Shown: one piece after another, positions 46,134 through 53,818 of the stretch
Numbering within the stretch: position 1 is the stretch's first letter
How the letters are laid out: each line of letters starts with the position of its first letter
Assembly (NCBI RefSeq): GCF_002814235.1
Contig: NZ_PHSU01000015.1
Location: 210,856 to 274,855 of the forward strand
Direction: 5' to 3'
From: Pseudomonas sp. QS1027
GTDB taxonomy: Bacteria > Pseudomonadota > Gammaproteobacteria > Pseudomonadales > Pseudomonadaceae
Length of the DNA stretch: 64,000 bases
Position numbers and translations under genes: made by a program
The notes under the pieces: model-generated
Database searches by the model: none
Told to the model about the DNA's origin: nothing
What the model saw: only the letters and a program-made list of their open reading frames with translations

Positions 46134-46412
46134 ATGATCAATCCACCCACAAGCAAAACCCTTGGTGCCATCACTTTTTCCCAGTGCGGCTCCCAAGGTC
46201 GTGAACTATTCCGTGTGAACCCAGGCGTTCCCATTCTGGAAGCCATGGAGCACGCGTCCCTCCTGCTCTATTGCGCCAAAGCACTCTCCCTCGATGCTGC
46301 CCTGGAAAGCGATGGCGAACGCTATGCCTGGGCATCGCATTACCTGGGCGAGATGGGTAAGGCCGTCATCGACGATTTGACTCAGGGAATGTTGCGCGGG
46401 GAGAGGGGGTAA
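46134..46412 (+). CDS. DUF6124/DUF3077 family small protein (copy 2)
   Basis: 92 residues, ATG 46134 behind GGAGGTG. Differs from copy 1 mainly at residues 2-12 and the last four residues; the core GSQGRELFRVNPGVPILEAM and ERYAWASHYLGEMGKAVIDD is the same. Function unknown. It is 164 bp left of the tRNA-Leu element and on the host side of the boundary. Confidence 0.85.
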   Translation: MINPPTSKTLGAITFSQCGSQGRELFRVNPGVPILEAMEHASLLLYCAKALSLDAALESDGERYAWASHYLGEMGKAVIDDLTQGMLRGERG

Positions 46413-46539
46413 AGACCGGGCGATCTTCGATTGATGTCGAGATTGGCGGCGGCGTACGGCAGGCTCTCCGCGTCATCGTTCTTCGCGAGCAAGCTCTGCT
46501 CCTACAGGATTGTGGTGCTTCCAGCTTTTCTACAGGCGA

Positions 46540-46572
46540 AAAAAAAGACCTTGAATTTCAAGGTCTTTTTTT
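46540..46572. terminator. Rho-independent terminator, the original tRNA-Leu terminator
   Basis: AAAGACCTTGA - ATT - TCAAGGTCTTT with A/T runs on both sides. Read on the minus strand it lies 3 bp beyond the 29-bp tRNA 3'-end copy at 46576-46604, so before insertion of the element it would have followed the tRNA-Leu gene directly. Confidence 0.85.
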
Positions 46573-46575
46573 AAG

Positions 46576-46604
46576 ATGGTGCCCCGAGGGAGACTCGAAC
46601 TCCC
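46576..46604. repeat. Attachment-site copy (left end of element)
   Basis: 29 bp identical to the tRNA-Leu 3' end (starts ATGGTGCCCCGAGGGAGACT). It diverges from the tRNA right after the last CCC. Together with 55102-55130 it marks the crossover region. Confidence 0.92.
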
Positions 46605-46662
46605 TCAAAAACATCATAAGACCCTGCAGTGCCGCTATTTTAAAGGGGGGCAGTGGTTTTGG

Positions 46663-46696
46663 GTAGAAAATTTGGATAGAATTTTGGGTAGAAATT
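46663..46696. repeat. Subterminal repeat near left end, possible integrase arm site
   Basis: GTAGAAAATTTGGATAGAA followed by TTTTGGGTAGAAATT closely matches 55025-55058 near the other end (GTAGAAATTTTGGATAGAA, then AAAGGGGTAGAAATT), in the same orientation. Repeated GTAGAAA/ATAGAA units beside each attachment site look like arm-type binding sites for the integrase or an accessory factor. Confidence 0.55.
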
Positions 46697-46715
46697 ATTA
46701 GCTAAGGCTGCTGCT

Positions 46716-48035
46716 ATGAGCGATTTTTTAGTCCTAAAATCTGGCACCTACCACGTCCGTCTGGACGTTCCAGAAGACGCACGGGAAGCTTTTTCCGGGC
46801 GTAAGGTACTGACTAAAAGCCTCAAGACGAGAAACCGGTCAGAAGCTCACATATTAAAGCTTCGATGGTTGCAGCAGTGGAAGACCGAAATTGAAAAAGC
46901 CCGCAGAGGTGAAATCGGCAATTTTCGTGACGATGTTCTTCAGATAGTCGAAAAGCACCAGCGAGCAATAAACCAAGACAAAATCAAGGGAAAACCCACA
47001 AATAATGAAACTCAAATGAATTTTGAGGTGATTCAGTATGTAAGTGATAAAAAGCTGAGTGTCGATCTTGCTAAAGAGGCAGTTGATATTGCAACGGGAC
47101 GTTCGGATTACTCCCCAAAAACGCCATTTTTCAAAAGTCGCCTTGATGCGTTTTATAATTACGAGCTGAATCAGCGAAAAGTTGATTTGAATACAGTCGA
47201 TAGACATATAAAGCGGATTAAATTGCTTGATGCATTTTTGAAAGGTGAAGAGTTGCTGCTAGATTATGAGGCAGTTGGTGCATTTTTAATCTCGAAAAAT
47301 CTTGAGCCGAAAACGAAGAAGCAATACCTATTCTCGTTTAATGCTTTTTACAACTTTTTGATAAAAAAAGAACCGTCTTTTAAAGATCGTTACCCCGTTA
47401 ATCCGTTTAAGAATCATGAGTTGAATCAAGTCAGGCGCGGAACACTAAAGGAAGATGAGCGGCGTGCATTTACTGTTGATGAGGTTAGTGTTCTTCATAG
47501 TAAGGCAATTGAAAAAGGGAAGCGGCAGTTAGCCGATTTGATTGAAATAGCGGCTTACACAGGGGCACGTATTGAAGAAGTTTGTAGATTAAAAACATCC
47601 TCAGTTGTTAAAGAAGATGGTGTTGATTGCTTTCATATCACGGAAGGTAAAACGCAAGCATCTGTCCGATTTGTTCCTATTAATCCCGCTCTCATGAAAA
47701 CAGTGAAGCGGCTTGTTAAGTCATCAGATGATGGGTACTTACTGAAGACAAGCAAGGGCGGTAAGTACGAAACGAAGTCGAAAGGGCTTGGTAATCAGTT
47801 TTCAATCTTCAAAACAGAGTTGGGGTTTGATAAGAAGTGCGTTTTTCATAGCATACGGAAAACTGTAATCACAACGTTAGAGCGTGCTGACGTTAAGAAT
47901 CTCGTCATCATATCTTTAGTTGGTCACAAAGCTGATGGATTACTACGAATGACTTTTGATCGATATTCAGAAGGCCCGACCCCAGCTTCAAAGTTAAACG
48001 CATTAAAATACTTGAAGTATAAGTTTGCTTCTTGA
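46716..48035 (+). CDS. int: Tyrosine recombinase/integrase of the element
   Basis: 439 residues. N-terminal arm-binding-type region with YHVRLDVPEDAREAFSGRKV (residues 8-30), a core-binding domain (about 130-225) and the catalytic domain with Arg285 (TGARIEEVCRLK), His378-x-x-Arg381 (HSIRK), His404 (GHKADG) and nucleophile Tyr417 (RYSEG). All catalytic residues are present, so it should be active. It reads inwards from the left attachment copy. Codon use is AT-rich, unlike the flanks. Confidence 0.95.
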   Translation: MSDFLVLKSGTYHVRLDVPEDAREAFSGRKVLTKSLKTRNRSEAHILKLRWLQQWKTEIEKARRGEIGNFRDDVLQIVEKHQRAINQDKIKGKPTNNETQMNFEVIQYVSDKKLSVDLAKEAVDIATGRSDYSPKTPFFKSRLDAFYNYELNQRKVDLNTVDRHIKRIKLLDAFLKGEELLLDYEAVGAFLISKNLEPKTKKQYLFSFNAFYNFLIKKEPSFKDRYPVNPFKNHELNQVRRGTLKEDERRAFTVDEVSVLHSKAIEKGKRQLADLIEIAAYTGARIEEVCRLKTSSVVKEDGVDCFHITEGKTQASVRFVPINPALMKTVKRLVKSSDDGYLLKTSKGGKYETKSKGLGNQFSIFKTELGFDKKCVFHSIRKTVITTLERADVKNLVIISLVGHKADGLLRMTFDRYSEGPTPASKLNALKYLKYKFAS

Positions 48036-48146
48036 TATCGGTTGTAAAAGGTTCGGCTAGTCGATGTCAAGACATTTTCTATGCAGGCTTTTTCATGTGG
48101 GCTTGAAATCGCTTTAATGTATGGTAAGTTGTAATTAAGTAAAACT

Positions 48147-48237
48147 GTGAAGTTTTATCAACCCGTTGATGAAATTCTCACACTTTCCTGCGGAAAGACG
48201 CTTCGCTTGAGAGTATTTTACGGGTTCCTGCCGGAAC
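48147..48237 (+). promoter_or_regulatory. Cluster of palindromes before the relaxase-like gene (operator or oriT candidate)
   Basis: Within the 242-bp spacer after the integrase: hairpin 48147-48181 centred on ATCAAC-CC-GTTGAT; TTTCC-TGC-GGAAA at 48184-48196; GTTCC-TGCC-GGAAC at 48224-48237. The last two are related palindromes. The location directly before a relaxase-like gene fits an origin of transfer or an autoregulatory site. Confidence 0.45.
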
Positions 48238-48277
48238 GGCAGAAGCAAAAGAAAAGATAACAAACCATGAGGACTTA

Positions 48278-49942
48278 ATGAATGATATAAAGAATACTAC
48301 CATGCTATGGAAACGAATGAATTATTCTGCCCAGCGAGGCAAAGTAAAAAATACCCCCGGCCTATCTCAGTTGAAAAGCTCACTTGACCACAGCTTACGC
48401 TTAGTCTTGAAGAAGGAACTTGAATTTAATTTAGACTTGTCTGATCGGAACTTCATTCTTCAAAATAACAAGATGGTTAGGCTTGACAGTTTGACGCTTG
48501 AAGATAGGCAAGCAATTGCCGATGAGATAATGACGTCGGTTCAGAATGATATAGAAACCCACCAAGATGTGTCAAAGCTCAAAGACGACCGCTCCAAATA
48601 TGCCTACAAGCTCAAAAAGCTGTTAATCAAGGAGGATGAGCCGGAAAAAATTAAAACACTTATAAAACGCATTCTTGAAGCCCAGAACAGTGCGTTATTA
48701 CTCTCTCTGATTGATGAAGTCGATTCTATAGGTGTTAGGCGCGCAAACGACAAGAAAAATGCAATAGGTCGGTATATAGAGCTACACAACAAAATCGTTG
48801 CGGCAGACAATAAGTCATTGCACAAAAGCAAAACCGTGATTCAGGAGTGTTTTTTTAAATTCCCAGCCAGAAACAATATTGGCGAAGTAAAGCCTGTTGA
48901 TTACCTTCGTATAATTTGCGACTTTCACAAAAAATACCTGTCGGATTACGAGATTAAAGCGTGCGTCTTTCATGGCGATGAAGTTTCTAGTTTAGAGCAG
49001 ATTAATAATGGTGTGCATCCTCATATATTCATCTCAGGTAAGAATTCGAAGACTGGTCAATATGATCTAGTGCAGGCCCAGCTTGATTTAGTAAATAGAT
49101 ACCTCAAAAGCAAAGGTGAACCTGCCATAACGAACAATTCATTCAAGGCATCACAGACAATAGGTGAGTCTTATCAGCGTCTTGTTTATGAGTACGTAAA
49201 TAAAAGACTAACCAATTTAGGCTATGGAATAGAAGCATCTATACATGAGAAGACGGACGCTCATAAGAAAAAGCTTGAGGCAATAGCAGAAGATGCTCAT
49301 AAGGCAAAAATAATGAGGGACTTTAATCTATTGAGTCTGTCAAAGAGCGAGTTGGCAAAAGCGGAGGAGCAAAAGAATGTTCTAACAACACAGCGAGATC
49401 AACTCCGTAAAGATATAACCTCTGATGATAGACTAAGGTTGAGACTTGTGAGAAAGAACAAACGGCTAGCAGAAGAAACCAACCTGATCATCTTAAACAA
49501 CTTAGCTCTTGAGAAAGAGTTCAATGATACCAAAGCAGCCATTGAGGCTTTAAATAATCAGAAACATATGCTGGAGTGCCAAAATAACTCTCTACTAGAA
49601 AATATTCAAACGAATGGAAAGGCTTTAGCTGACCAAGTTTGGTCGGTAGAAAAATCTATTGCTCTATTGGCTCATACAGCTAGTGAGCAGCTAGATATGA
49701 GGCGCGTATTTGCAGAGTTCAAGAGTACAAATTTTAGAATGCTCTGTTCTCTATCTCCGAGTGACAGGGTTTATTATATGTATAACATGCGTGAGCGTTT
49801 AGAACGGGAGCATCTTGATATTTCGAACGACAAAATACACACTAAAACCGATAGGTTTAAGCTACATATTTTGGACGCTTGCAATAGCCTGAAGAAACTA
49901 GTTCCCAGAAGAAAACCCAAAGCAAAGCTTCCAGAAATATAA
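48278..49942 (+). CDS. Probable MobV-like relaxase/mobilisation protein
   Basis: 554 residues, AT-rich. The central region has His232-Gly-Asp-Glu235 followed by His247-Pro-His249 (ACVFHGDEVSSLEQ then GVHPHIFISGKNSKTGQYDL). This resembles the HxDE...PHxH metal site of MobV/Pre relaxases, though the last His of the usual PHxH is Phe here. The N-terminus has LKSSLDHSLRLVLKK, where MobV proteins have a His-x-x-Arg segment. Residues 335-470 are a long coiled coil. ATG 48278 follows AGGACTT. If correct it would nick the element for mobilisation by a helper. The assignment is by motif only. Confidence 0.5.
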   Translation: MNDIKNTTMLWKRMNYSAQRGKVKNTPGLSQLKSSLDHSLRLVLKKELEFNLDLSDRNFILQNNKMVRLDSLTLEDRQAIADEIMTSVQNDIETHQDVSKLKDDRSKYAYKLKKLLIKEDEPEKIKTLIKRILEAQNSALLLSLIDEVDSIGVRRANDKKNAIGRYIELHNKIVAADNKSLHKSKTVIQECFFKFPARNNIGEVKPVDYLRIICDFHKKYLSDYEIKACVFHGDEVSSLEQINNGVHPHIFISGKNSKTGQYDLVQAQLDLVNRYLKSKGEPAITNNSFKASQTIGESYQRLVYEYVNKRLTNLGYGIEASIHEKTDAHKKKLEAIAEDAHKAKIMRDFNLLSLSKSELAKAEEQKNVLTTQRDQLRKDITSDDRLRLRLVRKNKRLAEETNLIILNNLALEKEFNDTKAAIEALNNQKHMLECQNNSLLENIQTNGKALADQVWSVEKSIALLAHTASEQLDMRRVFAEFKSTNFRMLCSLSPSDRVYYMYNMRERLEREHLDISNDKIHTKTDRFKLHILDACNSLKKLVPRRKPKAKLPEI

Positions 49943-50038
49943 TTTATATACGCTTAGGTATAAGAAAATCAGATGAGGATATATAAACATAAAATGTAGA
50001 AAGCCCGCTTTTCAAAAGTGGGTATATCTATTTTAAAG

Positions 50039-50521
50039 TTAACGGTTGGCTTTTTTTCTTGAGGATTCTGATTCTGCATTGGTTCTCCTCATGAACTCAT
50101 CCTTAGAAGATTTGCTTATTTTATACGTGCCATGACCTGTGTATCCTACAGGGTAGTAAAGCTCAGCGTTATCACCCGCCCCAATGACCTTAATGCAAAT
50201 AGCTTTGTCTGGCAGGTTGGTTACAGTAAAACCCGTTGTATATTTAAAACTATCGCAAGCTTTTTCCAGCACTTCAGACTTCGCTGGAATTGCCCTTTGC
50301 ATTGCATAAGTGAAATACTCTTTATTGCCATAAAGCTCCTTTTTCTTCTCAATAATGAACCAGCATTTCTTGTTTATGTTTTCCTTTTCGCAGCCATCGT
50401 AGACCCAAAAGCCTGCAAATCGACCAAAATCAAGATTCACATCAGCTTGTGTTACTTCAGCTTTGGCTCCGGCAGAAAAAATAGCAAAACTAATTGCTAC
50501 CCACGTCTTAAGTTTTTTCAT
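50039..50521 (-). CDS. Secreted protein of unknown function (paralogue B)
   Basis: 160 residues with signal peptide (MKKLKTWVAISFAIFSAGAKA); start ATG 50521 has AGAGAAGA upstream. The mature part begins EVTQADVNLDFGRFAGFWVY and holds Cys residues (GCEKENINKKCWFIIEKKKE; KACDSFKYTTGF; KAICIKVIG) that could form disulphides in the periplasm. About 80 percent identical in the mature region to the protein encoded upstream at 50553. No family recognised. Confidence 0.82.
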   Translation of the reverse strand: MKKLKTWVAISFAIFSAGAKAEVTQADVNLDFGRFAGFWVYDGCEKENINKKCWFIIEKKKELYGNKEYFTYAMQRAIPAKSEVLEKACDSFKYTTGFTVTNLPDKAICIKVIGAGDNAELYYPVGYTGHGTYKISKSSKDEFMRRTNAESESSRKKANR

Positions 50522-50552
50522 GTTTTCTTCTCTTGATGGTATGAAGCGTTTT

Positions 50553-51035
50553 TTAGAAGTTTCCATCCTTTAGCATCTTCTTAGATTTTTCATCGCTTCT
50601 TCTCATGAACTCCTCCTTGGATGACTTGCTAATTTTGTATGTGCCGTGTCCAGTGTATCCAATAGGGTAATAAAGCTCTGCTTGATCACCTGCGCCAATG
50701 ACCTTAATGCAAATGGCTTTATCTGGTAGGTTAGTAACGGTAAACCCTGTAGTATATTTGAAATCACCGCATATTTTTTCTAATACTTCAGCCTTTGCCG
50801 GAATGGCTTTTTGCATTGCGAAGGAAAAATATTCCTTATTGCCATAAAGCTCTTTTTTCTTTTCAATAATGAACCAGCATTTGCCGCTGATATTTTGTTT
50901 TTCACAGCCTTGGTACACCCAAAAACCCGCAAACCTGCCGAAATCTAAATTGATATCAGCTTGCGTTGTTTCAGCTTCTGCTACGGTAGCGAACAATAAG
51001 CTACTCAGAATCATAGAGCTTGTAATCGCTTTCAT
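50553..51035 (-). CDS. Secreted protein of unknown function (paralogue A)
   Basis: 160 residues with signal peptide (MKAITSSMILSSLLFATVAEA). Mature part ETTQADINLDFGRFAGFWVY, Cys pattern as in paralogue B, and a conserved end GYTGHGTYKISKSSKEEFMR. It lies 31 bp upstream of paralogue B on the same strand, so the two form a tandem duplication and one operon. The signal peptides and last about 15 residues diverge while the middle is conserved, which suggests a maintained function. No family recognised. Confidence 0.82.
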   Translation of the reverse strand: MKAITSSMILSSLLFATVAEAETTQADINLDFGRFAGFWVYQGCEKQNISGKCWFIIEKKKELYGNKEYFSFAMQKAIPAKAEVLEKICGDFKYTTGFTVTNLPDKAICIKVIGAGDQAELYYPIGYTGHGTYKISKSSKEEFMRRSDEKSKKMLKDGNF

Positions 51036-51102
51036 CAGGCCCGCCTTTTAAATGGTCGAATATGGACTAATATTCTTTTTTGAATGTTTGGGATGTCGGT
51101 GA

Positions 51103-51498
51103 TTATTTGAGTCTCATATAAAGGACTAATAGAAGAATCGCTATAGTACTCACCAAGAACAATATCTTTCGGAACGTCTTTGGTATCCGCTGAACAAGTA
51201 TCTCAAGTAGTAGAATGGGAACGAATAGAGAAGCAACCCCAATAAACCGCCACCATTGATGGTTATAGCCTAGCACGCACAATGCTAAGAGCCAGATCGT
51301 ACCTAGCGCGTAAGTAATAAACGATATATCGTTCTCATCTAGCAGGTCGGCAGCGTTCCAAGGGTTAGAAATTTTTCCGTACCGCTTTTTTCGTTCAGCT
51401 AATCGTAGGTTTGCAGCAAATGCCTCTGCATAAGTGTCGTGCAAATAACCGTCGTTACTTATATATTTTCCATTGACCACGGGAGGAATATTTGACAC
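51103..51498 (-). CDS. Small membrane protein of unknown function
   Basis: 131 residues. The N-terminal 60 residues are soluble (KYISNDGYLHDTYAEAFAAN, ERKKRYGKISNPW), followed by three hydrophobic segments (about 62-80, 84-102, 110-128). It is upstream of the two secreted paralogues on the same strand, separated by 67 bp. No family recognised. No strong Shine-Dalgarno before ATG 51498. Confidence 0.7.
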   Translation of the reverse strand: MSNIPPVVNGKYISNDGYLHDTYAEAFAANLRLAERKKRYGKISNPWNAADLLDENDISFITYALGTIWLLALCVLGYNHQWWRFIGVASLFVPILLLEILVQRIPKTFRKILFLVSTIAILLLVLYMRLK

Positions 51499-51703
51499 TG
51501 GACATTATCTCTATCGTTGATCCAGTTGCCGCACTGTAGGCGGGCTATCCGCTGCCGGGTTGCGTTAACACGCTACCCACGCGAGGGAATAACCAATACC
51601 TGCGTCTGCGGTATTTGGCTGCAAGGGAAGCTCGATCCCTTTGACGATCAACTATACTAAAAATGTCTATGTGTGAGCAATAGATATACGAAATATGATC
51701 TTC

Positions 51704-51743
51704 TTGACGTTGTCCTAAGGTGCAAGTATCTGATTTTTATCAG
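51704..51743 (+). promoter_or_regulatory. Promoter with overlapping palindrome before the XRE regulator
   Basis: TTGACG (51704-51709), 17-bp spacer, TATCTG (51727-51732) as -35/-10. CTGAT-TTTT-ATCAG (51730-51743) overlaps the -10 and start region, 8 bp before the ATG. This is a natural operator position for self-repression by the encoded HTH protein. The -10 is a weak match to consensus. Confidence 0.5.
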
Positions 51744-51751
51744 GCTTTGCT

Positions 51752-52102
51752 ATGACTCAAACAGCCGTAAAGACGCTTGGAAAGCGTATCAAAGCTCTTC
51801 GCTTGGATAGGAAGCAGACTCAGGCCGGCCTCGCAGAGGCTCTAGGTTGCGAACCTATGACCGTTAGCCGCTATGAGCGGGGAAGCTATGCACCTAGCAT
51901 CGAAGCACTAGAGCAAATCGCAGAGGCGCTAGGGTGTACGGTGGAGGCATTTTTCGCTTCGCCTCCTTCACCTCCTGTAATTCAAGGACGCGACGATCTT
52001 CGTCATGCGCTCTGCGATATCGCATATCACACCTCTGATGCAGCGGTTCTCAAAGAAATTGTAGAGAGTGCTCGGACAATTTTATCACGTAGTAACAGTT
52101 AG
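51752..52102 (+). CDS. XRE-family transcriptional regulator (Cro/C1 HTH)
   Basis: 116 residues. HTH at residues 10-65: LGKRIKALRLDRKQTQAGLA, CEPMTVSRYERGSYAPSIEA, LEQIAEALGCTVEAFF. The tail (about 75-116) is helical. It could be a controller of the restriction-modification genes or the element's lifestyle repressor; it is longer than typical C proteins (about 80 residues) and separated from the methyltransferase pair by about 850 bp, so control of R-M is unproven. Confidence 0.9.
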   Translation: MTQTAVKTLGKRIKALRLDRKQTQAGLAEALGCEPMTVSRYERGSYAPSIEALEQIAEALGCTVEAFFASPPSPPVIQGRDDLRHALCDIAYHTSDAAVLKEIVESARTILSRSNS

Positions 52103-52463
52103 TCTTTCTTTGCGCTTGGTTGATCAATCTTCCAGTGGCCGAAAACTTTCCAGTCTCATGGCTACCTCAGATGTTGCTCAAATAAAATTTGACATATCTA
52201 ATTTGTGTGTAATATTTATAAGTAATAATGTCTAAGTTGATTACTTGGATTTGCAAGGCTGTAGGTTTTCCTTGCTGGTGACGTATCTGGTTGTGACTAG
52301 TTGGTACGAATCTTATTAAAAAAAGCTGACAAACGGGGGTTCTTTCTTACTCAGCGACTCGCAGGCCACGTTAAAACGTGTTGGACAGAGTGAAAGACAG
52401 TAGCGAATCATACTGTAAGTGTTCAAAGTCATAGCGTAGATTTAACGACTATGACGATAGCAA

Positions 52464-52542
52464 ATGCTATCCAAGGCCTACCCTAGAGCTTGAGTAAAGT
52501 TTTTTTGCTTGAGGTCTAGGGTAGGCAAACTATGGATAGCAT
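52464..52542. repeat. 79-nt strong inverted repeat (possible small RNA or origin structure)
   Basis: Outer arms ATGCTATCCA / TGGATAGCAT (10 bp, perfect) and inner arms CCTACCCTAGA / TCTAGGGTAGG (11 bp, perfect) enclose a loop with CTTGAG repeated twice in direct orientation and a run of seven T. The stem is long enough to be a folded RNA or a cruciform. Neither a REP nor an IS end. Confidence 0.7.
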
Positions 52543-52924
52543 CCCTCTGGGAGCTGGCGTAGCCAGCTTTGTAGAAAACTTTTAAAAGCAGTTATTCACT
52601 ATAAGATATAGTATATAACTAAGATGAAAAAAATTCTGATCAAAAAAATCCGTCATAAAAAATTTGTGAGTTCTAATTCCCTTTTGCTGGTTTGTTAGTT
52701 TTTCGAAAAAAATATTAATTTTTAGCTGATCTGGCTTTTGGGTTTGGGTGAAGCGTAGGCTTGATGGTCATAATAGTCCAAAATTTGCCACTTCTCTGGC
52801 TTATTTTATTTGAGTAATGCAAAAGCGAGTGTAACGAAAAATCTTGCCTGTATGGTGCAAAAAAGCCCCAATAAAGAAGATTCTTCTATTGGTCAGTAGG
52901 TTTCTTATTGTGGCGTTCAACAAA

Positions 52925-52945
52925 AAAGGCCGCATGGCGGCCTTT
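52925..52945 (-). terminator. Rho-independent terminator of the restriction-modification operon
   Basis: AAAGGCCGC - loop - GCGGCCTTT followed on the minus strand by TTTTTTG, starting 10 bp after the restriction endonuclease stop codon. Confidence 0.9.
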
Positions 52946-52954
52946 GGAGATTTC

Positions 52955-53818
52955 TTAAGTCGCTAAGTCTAGCGGCAAATCACTAATGTCTTTTAGTCGT
53001 CTACCATCGACCATAATGGCTAGCATCTCTGCCGAATCGTCCATTCCTAGCTCTTTCAGAGTTGCTTGAAGTTCATATAGGGCGAAATGATAAACGCAGT
53101 CAATATCACCAGTACCGAGAGCGATAGAAGCTAATCGGCTAGGTGTCGGCTCTGCCGTCACTACCATAATATTTGGTAGGTGGCCTTTTCTGTTGCGCAT
53201 GAGGTTTAATGCTTCGGAGCGGGCGTTCTGTGCTCTATCACTTCGGATAGTCCATTTACATGAGACGCTCGCATGCAGAAGCGGTTTTCCTCCAGCAGCG
53301 GCCCGCAAGCTAGCTCTGGTGCTTACAGTGCTATCAACCAAGAATTCGTGAAGGTTAATGTTGTCGTCACTTTCTAAGCCTCTAACCACAACAATATCCG
53401 GTGTAATTGTGTAGTCGCTTCCTAAGGCCGCAGCTAGTTCAGCGTCGGCCTTCGCAGCGCGATCCAGCGCTATCAAATGTGCATATTGTTCATACTTTGC
53501 AATTTCTAATCGATTGCGTCCGGATACTTGATGGACGTCCCAATCGCCGGGGCGGAGATGTTGCAGTTTTAGAAATGTATTTTTTACATACTCTGCACAA
53601 ATCCCTTCAAATTCGTTTCCTGAGGTCTGGCCCGCTTGACGTTCTGCAATGGTTTCAGCTTTTAAAAGCTCCGCGATTCCTTTTGCAATAGCGATACTGC
53701 TCTTGTTGCTACTGTCTGCGTTGCTTGGCACGCCCTTGTCATTGATAGTTAGGGTCGTTTTGAGAAGCGATGCGTGGAACTCTTTTCGTGCTTGTAGAAA
53801 CTCAGGAGGAATATTCAT
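52955..53818 (-). CDS. NgoMIV-like type II restriction endonuclease (predicted GCCGGC)
   Basis: 287 residues, almost the length of NgoMIV (286 as I recall). Catalytic residues recalled for NgoMIV (Glu70, Asp140, Lys187, Glu201) align with identical spacing at Glu71 (GNEFEGICAEYV), Asp141 (TPDIVVVRGLE), Lys188 (SVSCKWTIRSDR) and Glu202 (RSEALNLMRN). The RSDR segment matches the family's base-recognition motif for CCGG-core sites. The predicted target is therefore GCCGGC. ATG 53818 overlaps the methyltransferase stop (ATGA); a longer reading of 308 residues runs into that gene. Intact. Confidence 0.88.
   Translation of the reverse strand: MNIPPEFLQARKEFHASLLKTTLTINDKGVPSNADSSNKSSIAIAKGIAELLKAETIAERQAGQTSGNEFEGICAEYVKNTFLKLQHLRPGDWDVHQVSGRNRLEIAKYEQYAHLIALDRAAKADAELAAALGSDYTITPDIVVVRGLESDDNINLHEFLVDSTVSTRASLRAAAGGKPLLHASVSCKWTIRSDRAQNARSEALNLMRNRKGHLPNIMVVTAEPTPSRLASIALGTGDIDCVYHFALYELQATLKELGMDDSAEMLAIMVDGRRLKDISDLPLDLAT

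Larger units (their letters stand above)
45969..46510 (+). repeat. Long dispersed repeat (copy 2): DUF6124 gene with leader and trailer
   Basis: Second copy of the segment at 30784-31317. Identity extends through the leader (AGCGACCGGGCCTGGAAAC), hairpin, short conserved stretch GTAGGAGTAGCGCATGAACG, the gene, and a trailing REP half-site near 46480-46510. It ends just before the tRNA-Leu element. Confidence 0.85.
52103..52954. other. 850-bp AT-rich non-coding stretch with strong secondary structure
   Basis: No frame with a ribosome binding site and protein-like composition. Holds palindrome CACGTTAAAACGTG (52367-52380), the large inverted repeat 52464-52542, a further hairpin AGCTGGC-GTA-GCCAGCT (52552-52568) with a T-rich tail, long A/T tracts (52600-52740), and the terminator of the restriction gene (52925-52945). 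Could encode a small RNA or hold a replication or transfer origin. Confidence 0.6.
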
